From assembly GCA_021811085.1 (NCBI GenBank), contig JAJZPQ010000001.1:145428-200655 (forward strand): DNA of 55,228 bases. The letters are read 5' to 3'. The notes beneath the pieces are model-generated. The model saw only the letters and a program-made list of their open reading frames with translations. It was not told where the DNA came from and searched no databases. The translations under genes were made by a program, and so were the position numbers. Origin of the DNA: Pseudomonadota bacterium (GTDB lineage: Bacteria; Pseudomonadota; Gammaproteobacteria; Burkholderiales; SG8-39). Of this stretch, positions 1 to 7,633 are shown piece after piece (position 1 is the stretch's first letter; each line of letters opens with the position of its first letter).

Positions 1-849
1 CGCCTCCACCAGATGCAGTTCGCGCGCGTCGAATTCGTGGAAGTCCTCATAACCCGCGAGCAGGTCGGCGAGTTGGCGCACCATCGCCGCGCGCTCGCCC
101 GAGAGCAGCATCCACAGGTCCTGCACCGCAGGGCCCATGCGCGCGTCGTCGAAATCGACGAAGTGCGGCCCGCGCTCCTGATTGCCGTCGGTCCAGAGCA
201 CGTTGCCTGCGTGGCAGTCGCCGTGCAGCCTGAGATTTTGCACCGCGCCGGCGCGCTCGTAGCAGCGGCGCACGCCTGCCAGCGCCTGCGCCGTTACGCT
301 ATCCCAGGCCGCGGCCAGATCGACTGGTATGAAGCCGTGCGCGAGGAGATAGGCGCGCGGTTCGGTGCCGAAGCTCTCGATATCCAGCGCAGGCCGCGCG
401 CGAAAAGGCCGCAGCGCGCCGATCGCATGGATGCGGCCGATGAAGCGGCCCATCCATTCCAGGGTTTCACGGTCTTCGAGCTCCGGCGCGCGGCCGCCGC
501 GCTTGGGGTACACGGCGTAGCGATAGCCGCCGAAGTCGTGCAGCGTTTTTCCGCCCAGCTCCAGCGGCGCGACTACCGGCAGTTCGCGCTCGGCCAATTC
601 GCGCACGAACTCGTGCTCCTCCAGGATCTGGGCGTCGCTCCAGCGCGCCGGGCGGTAGAATTTGGCAACCACCGTCGGCGATACTGCACCGGGCGCCGGC
701 TCTTCCAGCCATACCTGATACACCCGGTTTTCATAGCTGTTGAGGCCCAGCAGGCGTCCGTCGCCGCGCAGTCCTATGGCGTCCAGCGCATCGAGCACGC
801 AATCGGGCGTGAGGCCGGCGTAGGGCGCAGTGTCGCTTTTCTTGTCCAT
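1..849 (-). CDS. srkA: SrkA/YihE-type Ser/Thr protein kinase (partial, C-terminus off window)
   Basis: Reverse-strand reading from ATG at 849 is open to the window edge (283 codons), so about 45 C-terminal residues are missing compared with the roughly 328-residue E. coli stress-response kinase A. The protein begins MDKKSDTAPYAGLTPD and has the APH/choline-kinase-like fold of this family: a VVAKFYRP ATP-binding segment, the catalytic loop LHGDCHAGNVLW (Asp acts as base, Asn binds Mg) and the metal-binding HFVDFDDAR. In E. coli this cytosolic kinase counters stress-induced toxin-mediated death; that role is transferred from the family. It lies downstream of msrB in the same direction, separated by a large palindrome that may uncouple the two. 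Family assignment is firm; substrate is unknown. Confidence 0.85.
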   Translation of the reverse strand, partial: MDKKSDTAPYAGLTPDCVLDALDAIGLRGDGRLLGLNSYENRVYQVWLEEPAPGAVSPTVVAKFYRPARWSDAQILEEHEFVRELAERELPVVAPLELGGKTLHDFGGYRYAVYPKRGGRAPELEDRETLEWMGRFIGRIHAIGALRPFRARPALDIESFGTEPRAYLLAHGFIPVDLAAAWDSVTAQALAGVRRCYERAGAVQNLRLHGDCHAGNVLWTDGNQERGPHFVDFDDARMGPAVQDLWMLLSGERAAMVRQLADLLAGYEDFHEFDARELHLVEA

Positions 850-892
850 GCGCCCATTGTACGGGCTGCTGCATATCGTTGGAGGGGCACTC

Positions 893-946
893 TTGTGGGA
901 GCGAGCTTGCTCGCGAATTCCATCGCGAGCAAGCTCGCTCCCACAA
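893..946. repeat. REP-like perfect palindrome, 24-nt arms, 6-nt loop
   Basis: Arms 893-916 and 923-946 are perfectly complementary around the loop ATTCCA. The arm core GTGGGAGCGAGCTTGCTCGC is, from memory, the same as the very common REP element of fluorescent pseudomonads. It sits between msrB and srkA, where the transcript would fold into a very stable hairpin. It may serve as terminator, mRNA stabiliser or RAYT-transposase substrate. There is no T-tract after it in either direction, so it is not a canonical terminator. This is the only copy in the window. Confidence 0.85.
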
Positions 947-961
947 TCTCGATTGGCCGGC

Positions 962-1528
962 TCAGGCTTTGCCGGACTTGGGAATGAACGCGAGCGCGAC
1001 GCCGTTGTTGCAATAGCGCAGTCCGGTCGGCTCGGGGCCGTCGTCGAACACATGGCCGTGGTGCCCGCCGCAGCGCGCGCAGTGGTATTCGGTGCGCGGG
1101 TAGATCAGCTTGAAGTCCGTGCTGGTGCCGAAGGCGCCGGGGATGGTGGTGAAAAAGCTGGGCCAGCCGGTCCCGCTGTCGAATTTCATGGCGGAGGTGA
1201 ACAGCGGCAGGCGGCAGCCCGCGCACACGAACACACCGGGGCGTTTTTCCCGATCCAGCGGGCTGGAGCCCGGAGGCTCGGTGCCTTCGTGCCGCAGCAC
1301 GTCGTAGGCCGCGGGCGAGAGCCGTTTCTTCCATTCCGCGTCCGACAGCTTGAGCGGCTCGGCGTTCTGCGCCACGCTTGCGCCAGCGGCAAGCAGCGAC
1401 CTCCAGTTCTGTTGCAGGCCTTCCACGGCCTTTTCTCCCTTTGCCCATACCGGCCGTGCCAGCCACGACGCGGCAAGCCCCGCCAAGGGCATCGATGTCA
1501 ATACTCTGAGCCAGCCGCGCCTGTCCAT
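962..1528 (-). CDS. msrB: Exported peptide-methionine (R)-S-oxide reductase MsrB
   Basis: Reduces methionine-R-sulfoxide in damaged proteins. Start is the ATG at 1528, not the in-frame one at 1558, because AGGAGA lies just upstream and the protein then begins with a twin-arginine-like signal (DRRGWLRVL, then a hydrophobic stretch ending ARPVWA), giving 188 residues. The MsrB domain carries the two structural-zinc pairs CAGC and CARC, the HHGHVF motif and the catalytic segment RYCNNG with the active Cys. The usual family sequence there is RYC[IV]N, so RYCNN is a mild variant. Export by Tat would place it in the periplasm. Neighbours are a stress kinase (downstream) and, divergently, an MlaF-like ATPase, consistent with an envelope-stress theme. 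Family certain; Tat export likely. Confidence 0.9.
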   Translation of the reverse strand: MDRRGWLRVLTSMPLAGLAASWLARPVWAKGEKAVEGLQQNWRSLLAAGASVAQNAEPLKLSDAEWKKRLSPAAYDVLRHEGTEPPGSSPLDREKRPGVFVCAGCRLPLFTSAMKFDSGTGWPSFFTTIPGAFGTSTDFKLIYPRTEYHCARCGGHHGHVFDDGPEPTGLRYCNNGVALAFIPKSGKA

Positions 1529-1638
1529 GCTCGTCTCCTGTTCCCGGGCTGAACCCAACGCGATCTGTCGCTTCAGGCCTCGCCGCTGCGGGAAGCCGTG
1601 TAAAATCGCGCAAATCCCATCGCCTCGGCGCCCTTTCG

Positions 1639-2445
1639 ATGAACTCCCCTACCGATAACTTAGTCGAAATCACCGACGTCAAGTTCAACTACGGCGAGCG
1701 CGCAGTCCTCAAGGGGCTCAACCTCAAGATTCCGCGCGGCAAGGTCGTCGCCATCCTCGGGGCGAGCGGCTGCGGCAAATCCACGCTGCTGCGGCTGATC
1801 GGCGGGCAGGAGAAGCCGGCGCAAGGCTCGGTCAGGGTCGGTGGCCAATTGGTGCACGAGCTCGATACCGACAGCCTGTACCAGTTGCGGCGCAAGATGG
1901 GCATGATGTTCCAGGCGGGCGGCTTGTTCACCGACCTGTCGGTGTACGAGAACATCGCGTTTCCGCTGCGCGAAAATTCCGACCTGCCGGAGGAGCTGAT
2001 CCGCTCCCTGATCCTGATGAAGCTGCACGTGGTTGGCCTGCGCGGCGCGCGCAATCTCATGCCGAGCGAGCTGTCCGGCGGCATGGCGCGCCGCGTCGCG
2101 CTCGCCCGCGCCATCGTGCACGATCCGATGCTGGCGATGTACGACGAACCGTTCGCGGGGCTGGACCCGATCTCGCTCAACGTCATTGCCGACCTGATCC
2201 GCCGCCTGAACGATGCGCTCGGGACCACCTCCATCATCGTCACTTACGACGTGAGCGAGTCGCTCAAGCTGGTCGACTACCTGTACGTCATCGCCGACGG
2301 CGTGGTCGTCGGCGAAGGCACGCCGGATGCGATGCTGGACTCCGACAATCCGGTGGTGCATCAGTTCATCCATGCCGAACCCGACGGTCCGATCGCGTTT
2401 CATTATCCCGCCCAGCCGATCGCGCAACAGCTCGGTCTGAAATAG
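1639..2445 (+). CDS. MlaF/Ttg2A-like ABC ATPase (orphan)
   Basis: 268-residue ABC ATPase of the MlaF type, which powers phospholipid traffic between outer and inner membrane. Walker A GASGCGKST at 41-49, signature LSGGM at 145-149, Walker B LAMYDE at 165-170 and GLDP D-loop are intact. Two oddities stand out. The switch (H-loop) histidine that normally follows the beta strand is tyrosine here (VTYDVSE, Tyr203). Also, no mlaE, mlaD, mlaC or mlaB follows: the next gene is an EamA permease and then a convergent dehydrogenase. The substrate is therefore uncertain; it may pair with membrane subunits elsewhere. Start ATG at 1639 matches the family N-terminus. Confidence 0.8.
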   Translation: MNSPTDNLVEITDVKFNYGERAVLKGLNLKIPRGKVVAILGASGCGKSTLLRLIGGQEKPAQGSVRVGGQLVHELDTDSLYQLRRKMGMMFQAGGLFTDLSVYENIAFPLRENSDLPEELIRSLILMKLHVVGLRGARNLMPSELSGGMARRVALARAIVHDPMLAMYDEPFAGLDPISLNVIADLIRRLNDALGTTSIIVTYDVSESLKLVDYLYVIADGVVVGEGTPDAMLDSDNPVVHQFIHAEPDGPIAFHYPAQPIAQQLGLK

Positions 2446-2489
2446 CAGCACGCTGCATGCGAATTCGCGCTGCAGGGAAATCCTAGATC

Positions 2490-3392
2490 GTGTCGTCCGC
2501 GCGCAAACCCGCAGATGCGCTGGCGGTGTCGATGATGATCGTGCTGTGCATGTGCTGGGGCTTCAACCAGATCACGATCAAAGTCGCGGCCGCGGGCATC
2601 TCGCCGATCATGCAGGCGGGGCTGCGCTCGGTCATCGCCACTGCGCTCCTGCTCGTCTGGGCACGGCTGCGCGGCATCCCCTTGTTCCGTCGCGACGGCA
2701 CGCTCGCAGGCGGCATGGCGGCGGGCGCGTTGTTCGCGGCCGAGTTCGTGTTCATTTACGCGGGTCTTGCCTACACCGCCGCCTCGCGCATGGTGGTGTT
2801 CATCTATCTCGCGCCCTGCCTTACGGCGCTGGGCCTGCAATGGTTCGTGCCGGGGGAGCGGCTCAGCGTAAGCCAATGGACCGGCGTGGCGCTCGCTTTC
2901 CTCGGTGTGGCGCTCGCGTTTGCCGATGGATTCAGCACGGCCCAAGGTTCGACTTTGATCGGCGACACGTTCGGCGTGATCGCGGCGGCGCTATGGGCAG
3001 CGACCACGGTGACGGTGCGCGCGACCAAGCTCGGCTCGGCCAGCGCGACCAAGACACTGTTCTACCAGCTCGGCTTTTCGGCGCTCGTGCTGCCGCTCGC
3101 ATCGCTCGTCGCGGGCGAGCCCGGCATCTTCGCGCTCACGCCCAAGGTCGTCGCGAGCCTCGCCTATCAGAGCGTGATTGTCGCCTTCGCCAGCTATCTC
3201 GCCTGGTTCTGGCTGCTGACGCGCTATCTTGCCGGCAGGCTGGCGGTGTTCTCTTTTCTCACGCCGCTGTTCGGCGTGGCGTTCGGTGTGATCCTGCTGT
3301 CGGAACCGCTGTCCGCGGTGTTTCTCGCCGCTGCGCTGCTGGTCGGCGCCGGCATCGCGCTGGTGAACCGGCCACCCAAACAACCGGCCTAG
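2490..3392 (+). CDS. EamA/DMT-family permease
   Basis: 300-residue inner-membrane protein with about ten hydrophobic segments arranged as two EamA repeats, typical of drug/metabolite exporters such as RhaT/YdcZ/YedA relatives. The start is GTG at 2490, with AGGGAA about ten bases upstream; the first residues MSSARKPADALAV run directly into TM1 (MMIVLCMCWGFNQ). The second repeat begins near residue 155 (GDTFGVIAAALWAATTVT). The gene lies 44 bp after the MlaF-like gene and could be co-transcribed, but there is no functional link visible. Its stop overlaps the stop of the convergent acyl-CoA dehydrogenase by four bases. Substrate cannot be predicted. Confidence 0.85.
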   Translation: MSSARKPADALAVSMMIVLCMCWGFNQITIKVAAAGISPIMQAGLRSVIATALLLVWARLRGIPLFRRDGTLAGGMAAGALFAAEFVFIYAGLAYTAASRMVVFIYLAPCLTALGLQWFVPGERLSVSQWTGVALAFLGVALAFADGFSTAQGSTLIGDTFGVIAAALWAATTVTVRATKLGSASATKTLFYQLGFSALVLPLASLVAGEPGIFALTPKVVASLAYQSVIVAFASYLAWFWLLTRYLAGRLAVFSFLTPLFGVAFGVILLSEPLSAVFLAAALLVGAGIALVNRPPKQPA

Positions 3393-4537
3393 TGCGGACG
3401 TTGCGAGAACGTGCGCCCGAATACGGACTCGGCGATGCGATTCTTCAGGATTTCGATGGAGCCGCCGGCGATCATCCAGCCGCGGCAGCGGCGCACGCAG
3501 TACTCGACCAGCGCTTCCTGGCTGTAGCCTATGCCGCCCATCACCTGCAGCGCTTCGTTGGCGACGTCGAAGCCGGCCTGGTTGCAGAACGCCTTGGCGA
3601 TCGCGGTCTCCTCGGCCGAGGGAAAGCCTCGGTCTGCGTTGGCCGCCGCGCGATACAGCAGCAGCTGGCCCGCATCGAGCTTCATTTTCATGTCGGCGAA
3701 CTTCCATTGCAGACCCTGGAACTCGCACAGCAGGCGTCCGAACTGCTTCCTTTGCAGCGCCCACTCGCGCGCCTGCTCGAACGCGTAGCGGCCGAGCGCG
3801 AGCGAGCGCGCGGTGTTGCCGATGCGCTCGACATTGAAGCCGGCGATCTGCTTCTTGAACCCGCCTTCCTTGAGCACGACCATTTCCGGCGGCACGTACA
3901 CGTTGTCGAAATAAAGCTGTGCCCACTCTTCGCCCGACATGAAGGCGGAGTGCTGGCCGAAGCGCAGGCCCTCGGCCTTGGTGTCGATCAGCACCGAGCC
4001 GATGCCGCCCACGCCGGGGCCGAAGCGCACGTAGGCGAGGATCACGTCGGCATAGGGCGCATGCGTGCTGAACACCTTGCTGCCGTTGATACGGAAGCCG
4101 GCACCGTCCGGCATGGCGCCGGTCTTGAGATCGGTCACGGCCGAGCCCGCCTCGGGTTCGGTCATGCCTACCGAAATCAGGCCCTCGCCGGCGAGGATGC
4201 GCTTGAGATAGCGCTCTTTTTGCAGTGCTGTGCCGTACTCGGCCAGCACGCGCACCGGCCCGAAGTTGCCGGCCTGCACCACGTCTGCACTCTTGGGGCA
4301 GACCGAGGCGACGGTTTCTATGGCGATCACCGCATCCATCAGCGTGCCGCCCTGTCCGCCGTCGGCCTCCGGCATGGTGATGCCCAGCAGCCCCTGCGCC
4401 GCCATGAGTTTGGCCACGTCCCAGGGATATTCGGTGTTGTGGGCGCGCGCGTGCGCGCCGGCCTTCAGGTGGCGCTCGGCGAAGCGGCGCACCGCAACAC
4501 GGAACTCTTCCTGCTCGGGCGTGAGTTGAAAGTTCAT
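3389..4537 (-). CDS. Acyl-CoA dehydrogenase (relocated catalytic base)
   Basis: 382-residue FAD-dependent acyl-CoA dehydrogenase, last gene of the minus-strand catabolic operon. Start ATG 4537 has CAGGA upstream. The FAD/substrate segments (ISVGMTEPEAGS near 121-132, INGSKVFST near 150) and the C-terminal helical domain with ALQVMGGIGYSQEAL are typical. In the medium-chain enzyme the catalytic Glu lies in a YEGT motif; here the equivalent is IAGGS (356-360), with Gly at that place. A Glu is present in GFNVERIG (Glu237), the helix-G position used by isovaleryl-CoA and long-chain dehydrogenases, so it is probably catalytically competent with a branched or unusual acyl-CoA. It most likely oxidises the CoA thioester made by the upstream synthetase. 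Its 3' end overlaps the convergent EamA gene by 4 bp. Confidence 0.88.
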   Translation of the reverse strand: MNFQLTPEQEEFRVAVRRFAERHLKAGAHARAHNTEYPWDVAKLMAAQGLLGITMPEADGGQGGTLMDAVIAIETVASVCPKSADVVQAGNFGPVRVLAEYGTALQKERYLKRILAGEGLISVGMTEPEAGSAVTDLKTGAMPDGAGFRINGSKVFSTHAPYADVILAYVRFGPGVGGIGSVLIDTKAEGLRFGQHSAFMSGEEWAQLYFDNVYVPPEMVVLKEGGFKKQIAGFNVERIGNTARSLALGRYAFEQAREWALQRKQFGRLLCEFQGLQWKFADMKMKLDAGQLLLYRAAANADRGFPSAEETAIAKAFCNQAGFDVANEALQVMGGIGYSQEALVEYCVRRCRGWMIAGGSIEILKNRIAESVFGRTFSQRPH

Positions 4538-4570
4538 ATTATTTCCTGACGACGCTACTTTGAGTCACAA

Positions 4571-4597
4571 GACGAGGGGAGCTGGCCCCCCCCCGTC
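4571..4597. repeat. Intercistronic hairpin with a C9/G9 homopolymer
   Basis: In the 73-bp gap between the Bug gene and the acyl-CoA dehydrogenase, GACG-A-GGGG pairs with a run of nine C (4586-4594) plus GTC. On the transcribed minus strand this is a GC-rich stem beginning with G9. It may act as an mRNA processing or stability element that sets different levels for the binding protein and the enzyme. The homopolymer is prone to slippage. Confidence 0.5.
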
Positions 4598-4610
4598 TGT
4601 TTACAGAATG

Positions 4611-5570
4611 TTAATCGACGCGCGCGCCGGAGGCGCGGGCGACCGGTCCCCATTTGTCGATTTCAGCTTTGATATAGGCGCGGAATTGCTCGGGCGTGCT
4701 GCCGATGGGTTCAGCGCCTTGCGCGGTCAGCTTCTCGCGTACGTCGGGCGCAGCCAGCGCTTTTACCGCCGCCTCGTGCAGGCGCGCGATGATTTCCGGC
4801 GGCGTCTTCGCCGGCGCGAACAGTCCGTTCCAGCTCGACACTTCGAAGTCGGGCAGGCCGGCTTCGGCCATGGTCGGCACGTCGGGCAGCTGCGCGAGGC
4901 GCTTGTTCGCGGCCACTGCGATCGCGCGCAGCTGTCCGCTTTGTATATGCGGCACCACGGACAGCGCAGTCTCGAACGCCATCTGCACCTGGCCGCCGAT
5001 CAGATCGGCCTGCACCGGCGCCGCGCCTTTGTACGGCACATGGATCAGGTCGATGCCGGCGCGCATTTTCAGCATTTCGCCGGCGAGGTGGGGCGAGCCG
5101 CCGCTGCCGGTCGAGGCGAAAGCATACTTGCCCGGATTCTTCTTCGCCAGCGCGATCAACTCCTGCAAGTTTTTCGGCGGAAACCCGGGATTCACTACGA
5201 GCACCGAGGGCGCGCTCATCAACTGCGAGATCGGCGCAAGGTCGCGCAGCGTGTCGTAATTGAGGTGCTTGTAGACGACCATATTGGTTGCATTGGCAAT
5301 CGAGCCGACCAGCAGCGTATAGCCGTCGGGCGCGCTTTTCACGACGTATTCCGAAGCGATGTTGCTGCCCGCGCCGGGTTTATTCTCGACGATCACAGGC
5401 TGGCCCAGGGACTCAGTCATCTTTGCCGCGACCAGGCGCGCGACGATGTCGGTCGGACCGCCCGCGGCGTAGCCGACGATCAGGTGTATCGGCTTCGCGG
5501 GGTAGCTTCCCTGTGCCGCAGCGCTGCCGGCGAATGTCAGGAACAATAATGCAATGACCAAGCGTTTCAT
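4611..5570 (-). CDS. Bug-family (TctC-like) tripartite tricarboxylate transporter binding protein 1
   Basis: 319-residue periplasmic solute-binding protein. Signal peptide MKRLVIALLFLTFAGSAAAQ, then the canonical Bug start SYPAKPIHLIVGYAAGGPTDI. Other family marks are VENKPGAGSNIA, STGSGGSPHLAGE and the VPYKGAAPVQADLIGGQVQM segment that lines the ligand site. Bug proteins bind carboxylates and feed TctAB permeases or signal systems. No tctA or tctB is present in this window, as is common for the expanded Bug sets of betaproteobacteria. The ATG overlaps the stop of the upstream acyl-CoA synthetase (ATGA), so it is translationally coupled. Ligand unknown; context suggests the acid activated by the synthetase. 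Confidence 0.92.
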   Translation of the reverse strand: MKRLVIALLFLTFAGSAAAQGSYPAKPIHLIVGYAAGGPTDIVARLVAAKMTESLGQPVIVENKPGAGSNIASEYVVKSAPDGYTLLVGSIANATNMVVYKHLNYDTLRDLAPISQLMSAPSVLVVNPGFPPKNLQELIALAKKNPGKYAFASTGSGGSPHLAGEMLKMRAGIDLIHVPYKGAAPVQADLIGGQVQMAFETALSVVPHIQSGQLRAIAVAANKRLAQLPDVPTMAEAGLPDFEVSSWNGLFAPAKTPPEIIARLHEAAVKALAAPDVREKLTAQGAEPIGSTPEQFRAYIKAEIDKWGPVARASGARVD

Positions 5571-7633
5571 GTTTCCTCCTTTAGGATGACAAGTCCGTCG
5601 ACGGCGACTACACCGTCGGCTTTCACTATGAGCGGATTGATTTCCGCTTCGTTTACAACTCGGTTCTCGATGAGGGCAAGGCGCGACACGGCGGCGATCG
5701 CCTTTGCGAGCGCGGCAATATCGCCGCGCGGCAGGCCACGGTAGCCGCGCAGCAGCGCCAAGCCCTTTACCTCGGACAGCATTTCCAGCGCTTCAGTTTC
5801 GTCCACCGGGGCACAGCGCAGCGAGGTGTCGCGGTAAATTTCGGCCAGACGCCCGCCCATGCCCACCAGTACTACCGGTCCGATCAGTGCATCCTGGCGA
5901 TAGCCGACGATGACTTCGGCCAGCCCTTGTTCCATCTGCTGCACCAGCACGCCCTGGATGCGCGCCTCGGGCGCCGTGCGGCGCACCGCAACCAGCATCT
6001 GCGGCACGCAGATCTCGAATGCCGCACGATCGGCGAGCCCCAGCGTTACGCCGCCGGCTTCGGTCTTGTGCAAGATGTCGGGCGACAATATTTTCGCCGC
6101 AACGGGATAAGCCACCGTGTGTTGGTACTGCGGTGCGCAGGCGATGGTCCAGGGCACTGTCGGCACATCCAGGGACGCGAACAGCGTGAGCGCCTGCGCT
6201 TCGTCCAGTGCGCCCGTTGCGGGCAGATCTTCGGGCCAGGCGCGCGCCGCGGCGCGCTCTGCGGCGCGCGGTGCGCGCCAGGCGAAATAGGCGGCGAGCG
6301 CGTCGGCGCAGGCCTCGGGCGTGCGAAACGCCGGGACGCCTGCATCTGCGAGCAGTTTGAGCGAGGCATCCGCCTGCGGCGCAAGAAATGCTGCCAACGG
6401 CTTCGCACCCGCGGCGATCCCGACGATGGGCTTCACCGCGAGTTCGGGGTGAAACTGGGCGGAAGAGCCGACCACGGCGAGCGCGGCGTCGCAATCGGCG
6501 TGCGCGAGCAGGGCTTCGAGCACGGCGCGGTATTTCTCGCTGGTGGCCGCGAGCGTGAGATCGATGATGGGGGCGGCTTTGATCTGTATGCCCTGCGCCG
6601 CCAGGGTTGCGATCAGACCTGCGTCTGGCGTGAGCGTCTCGATGCCCAGGGTGCCGAGCCGGTCGACGACGCTCGCCGCGCCGCCGCCGGTAGTCGTTAC
6701 TACCGCAACCCGTGGAACACCAGTTGCTGCGCGCGGCTTGCGGCCGCAGACCAGCGGCGCGATTTCGATCAGGGTTTCGAGCATGTCCACGCGGATGATG
6801 CCGCTGCGACGAAAATACGCATCGACTGCCGCATCACTGCCGGCGAGCGCGCCGGTGTGGGAACGCGCGAGCGCCTCGCCCAGGGCGGAACGGCCCAACT
6901 TGTACGCGACGATGGGCTTGCCCGCGGCATGGGCGCGCACTGCCGCGCGTGCGAGGACCGTCGCATCGCGGATGGTTTCAAGGAACAGCAGGATCACGCG
7001 CGTATCGGCATCGTCGACGAGCAGGTCCACGAGTTCGCCCACGCCGAGATCGGCTTCGTTTCCGACCGAGACCAGTTTGGCGAAACCGAGGCCGCGCGCC
7101 GCGCCGCGCGAGAGCAGCGTGCCGATGATGGTGCCGCTTTGCGATACGACGCTGGCCCCGCCGCGCGGCAGGGCTTCCATTTCCAGTGCCGCGTTGACGG
7201 TCAGCGTGCTGCCATTGGCGACGTTTACCAGGCCGATGGAATTGGGCCCGATCAGGCGCACGCCCAGCGCGCGTGCGCGTTCGACCAGGCGGCGCTCCAG
7301 TGCCGCGCCGTCGGCGCCCGTCTCGGCAAATCCGTCGCTGTAGACCGTGGCCACCGGCACGCCGCGCGCCGCGCATTGCTCCAGCGCATCTTCAACCTGT
7401 GCCGCCGGCACCATGATGAATGCATGGTCGATGTCGCCTGGTGCGTCGGCGAGCCGGGCATAGGCGCGTACGCCCAGGACTTCGGCGCGTCCGGGGTTGA
7501 TCGGCACTACGCGCCCGGCATAGCCGTGTTTGCGCATATAGCGCTGCGGCCGCGCGGTGTTCTTGCCGGGGTCGGCCGAAGCGCCGAACAGCGCGACAGC
7601 GCGCGGCGCGAACAAGGCGTCGGCGAGATTCAT
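5567..7633 (-). CDS. NDP-forming acyl-CoA synthetase (fused alpha/beta, acetate-CoA ligase family)
   Basis: 688-residue protein that makes an acyl-CoA from acid, CoA and ATP through a phosphohistidine, reversibly. N-terminal CoA-binding Rossmann domain (ALFGASADPGKN), succinyl-CoA-synthetase-like domains containing the phospho-His motif ARSHTGALAGSD (His about 259), then a C-terminal ATP-grasp domain (ILHKTEAGGVTLGL, VLVQQMEQGLAEVIVG). Start ATG 7633 is preferred to 7660 because it forms an ATGA overlap with the upstream MmgE/PrpD stop. Its own stop overlaps the following Bug ATG in the same way. It belongs to the ADP-forming family, distinct from AMP-forming Acs. The acid substrate is not evident; it is probably the compound imported with help from the flanking Bug proteins. 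Confidence 0.9.
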   Translation of the reverse strand: MNLADALFAPRAVALFGASADPGKNTARPQRYMRKHGYAGRVVPINPGRAEVLGVRAYARLADAPGDIDHAFIMVPAAQVEDALEQCAARGVPVATVYSDGFAETGADGAALERRLVERARALGVRLIGPNSIGLVNVANGSTLTVNAALEMEALPRGGASVVSQSGTIIGTLLSRGAARGLGFAKLVSVGNEADLGVGELVDLLVDDADTRVILLFLETIRDATVLARAAVRAHAAGKPIVAYKLGRSALGEALARSHTGALAGSDAAVDAYFRRSGIIRVDMLETLIEIAPLVCGRKPRAATGVPRVAVVTTTGGGAASVVDRLGTLGIETLTPDAGLIATLAAQGIQIKAAPIIDLTLAATSEKYRAVLEALLAHADCDAALAVVGSSAQFHPELAVKPIVGIAAGAKPLAAFLAPQADASLKLLADAGVPAFRTPEACADALAAYFAWRAPRAAERAAARAWPEDLPATGALDEAQALTLFASLDVPTVPWTIACAPQYQHTVAYPVAAKILSPDILHKTEAGGVTLGLADRAAFEICVPQMLVAVRRTAPEARIQGVLVQQMEQGLAEVIVGYRQDALIGPVVLVGMGGRLAEIYRDTSLRCAPVDETEALEMLSEVKGLALLRGYRGLPRGDIAALAKAIAAVSRLALIENRVVNEAEINPLIVKADGVVAVDGLVILKEET

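Noticed and set aside
2546-4549. 667-residue plus-strand frame across EamA and the dehydrogenase
   Set aside because: Out of frame with a recognisable permease and antisense to a recognisable dehydrogenase.
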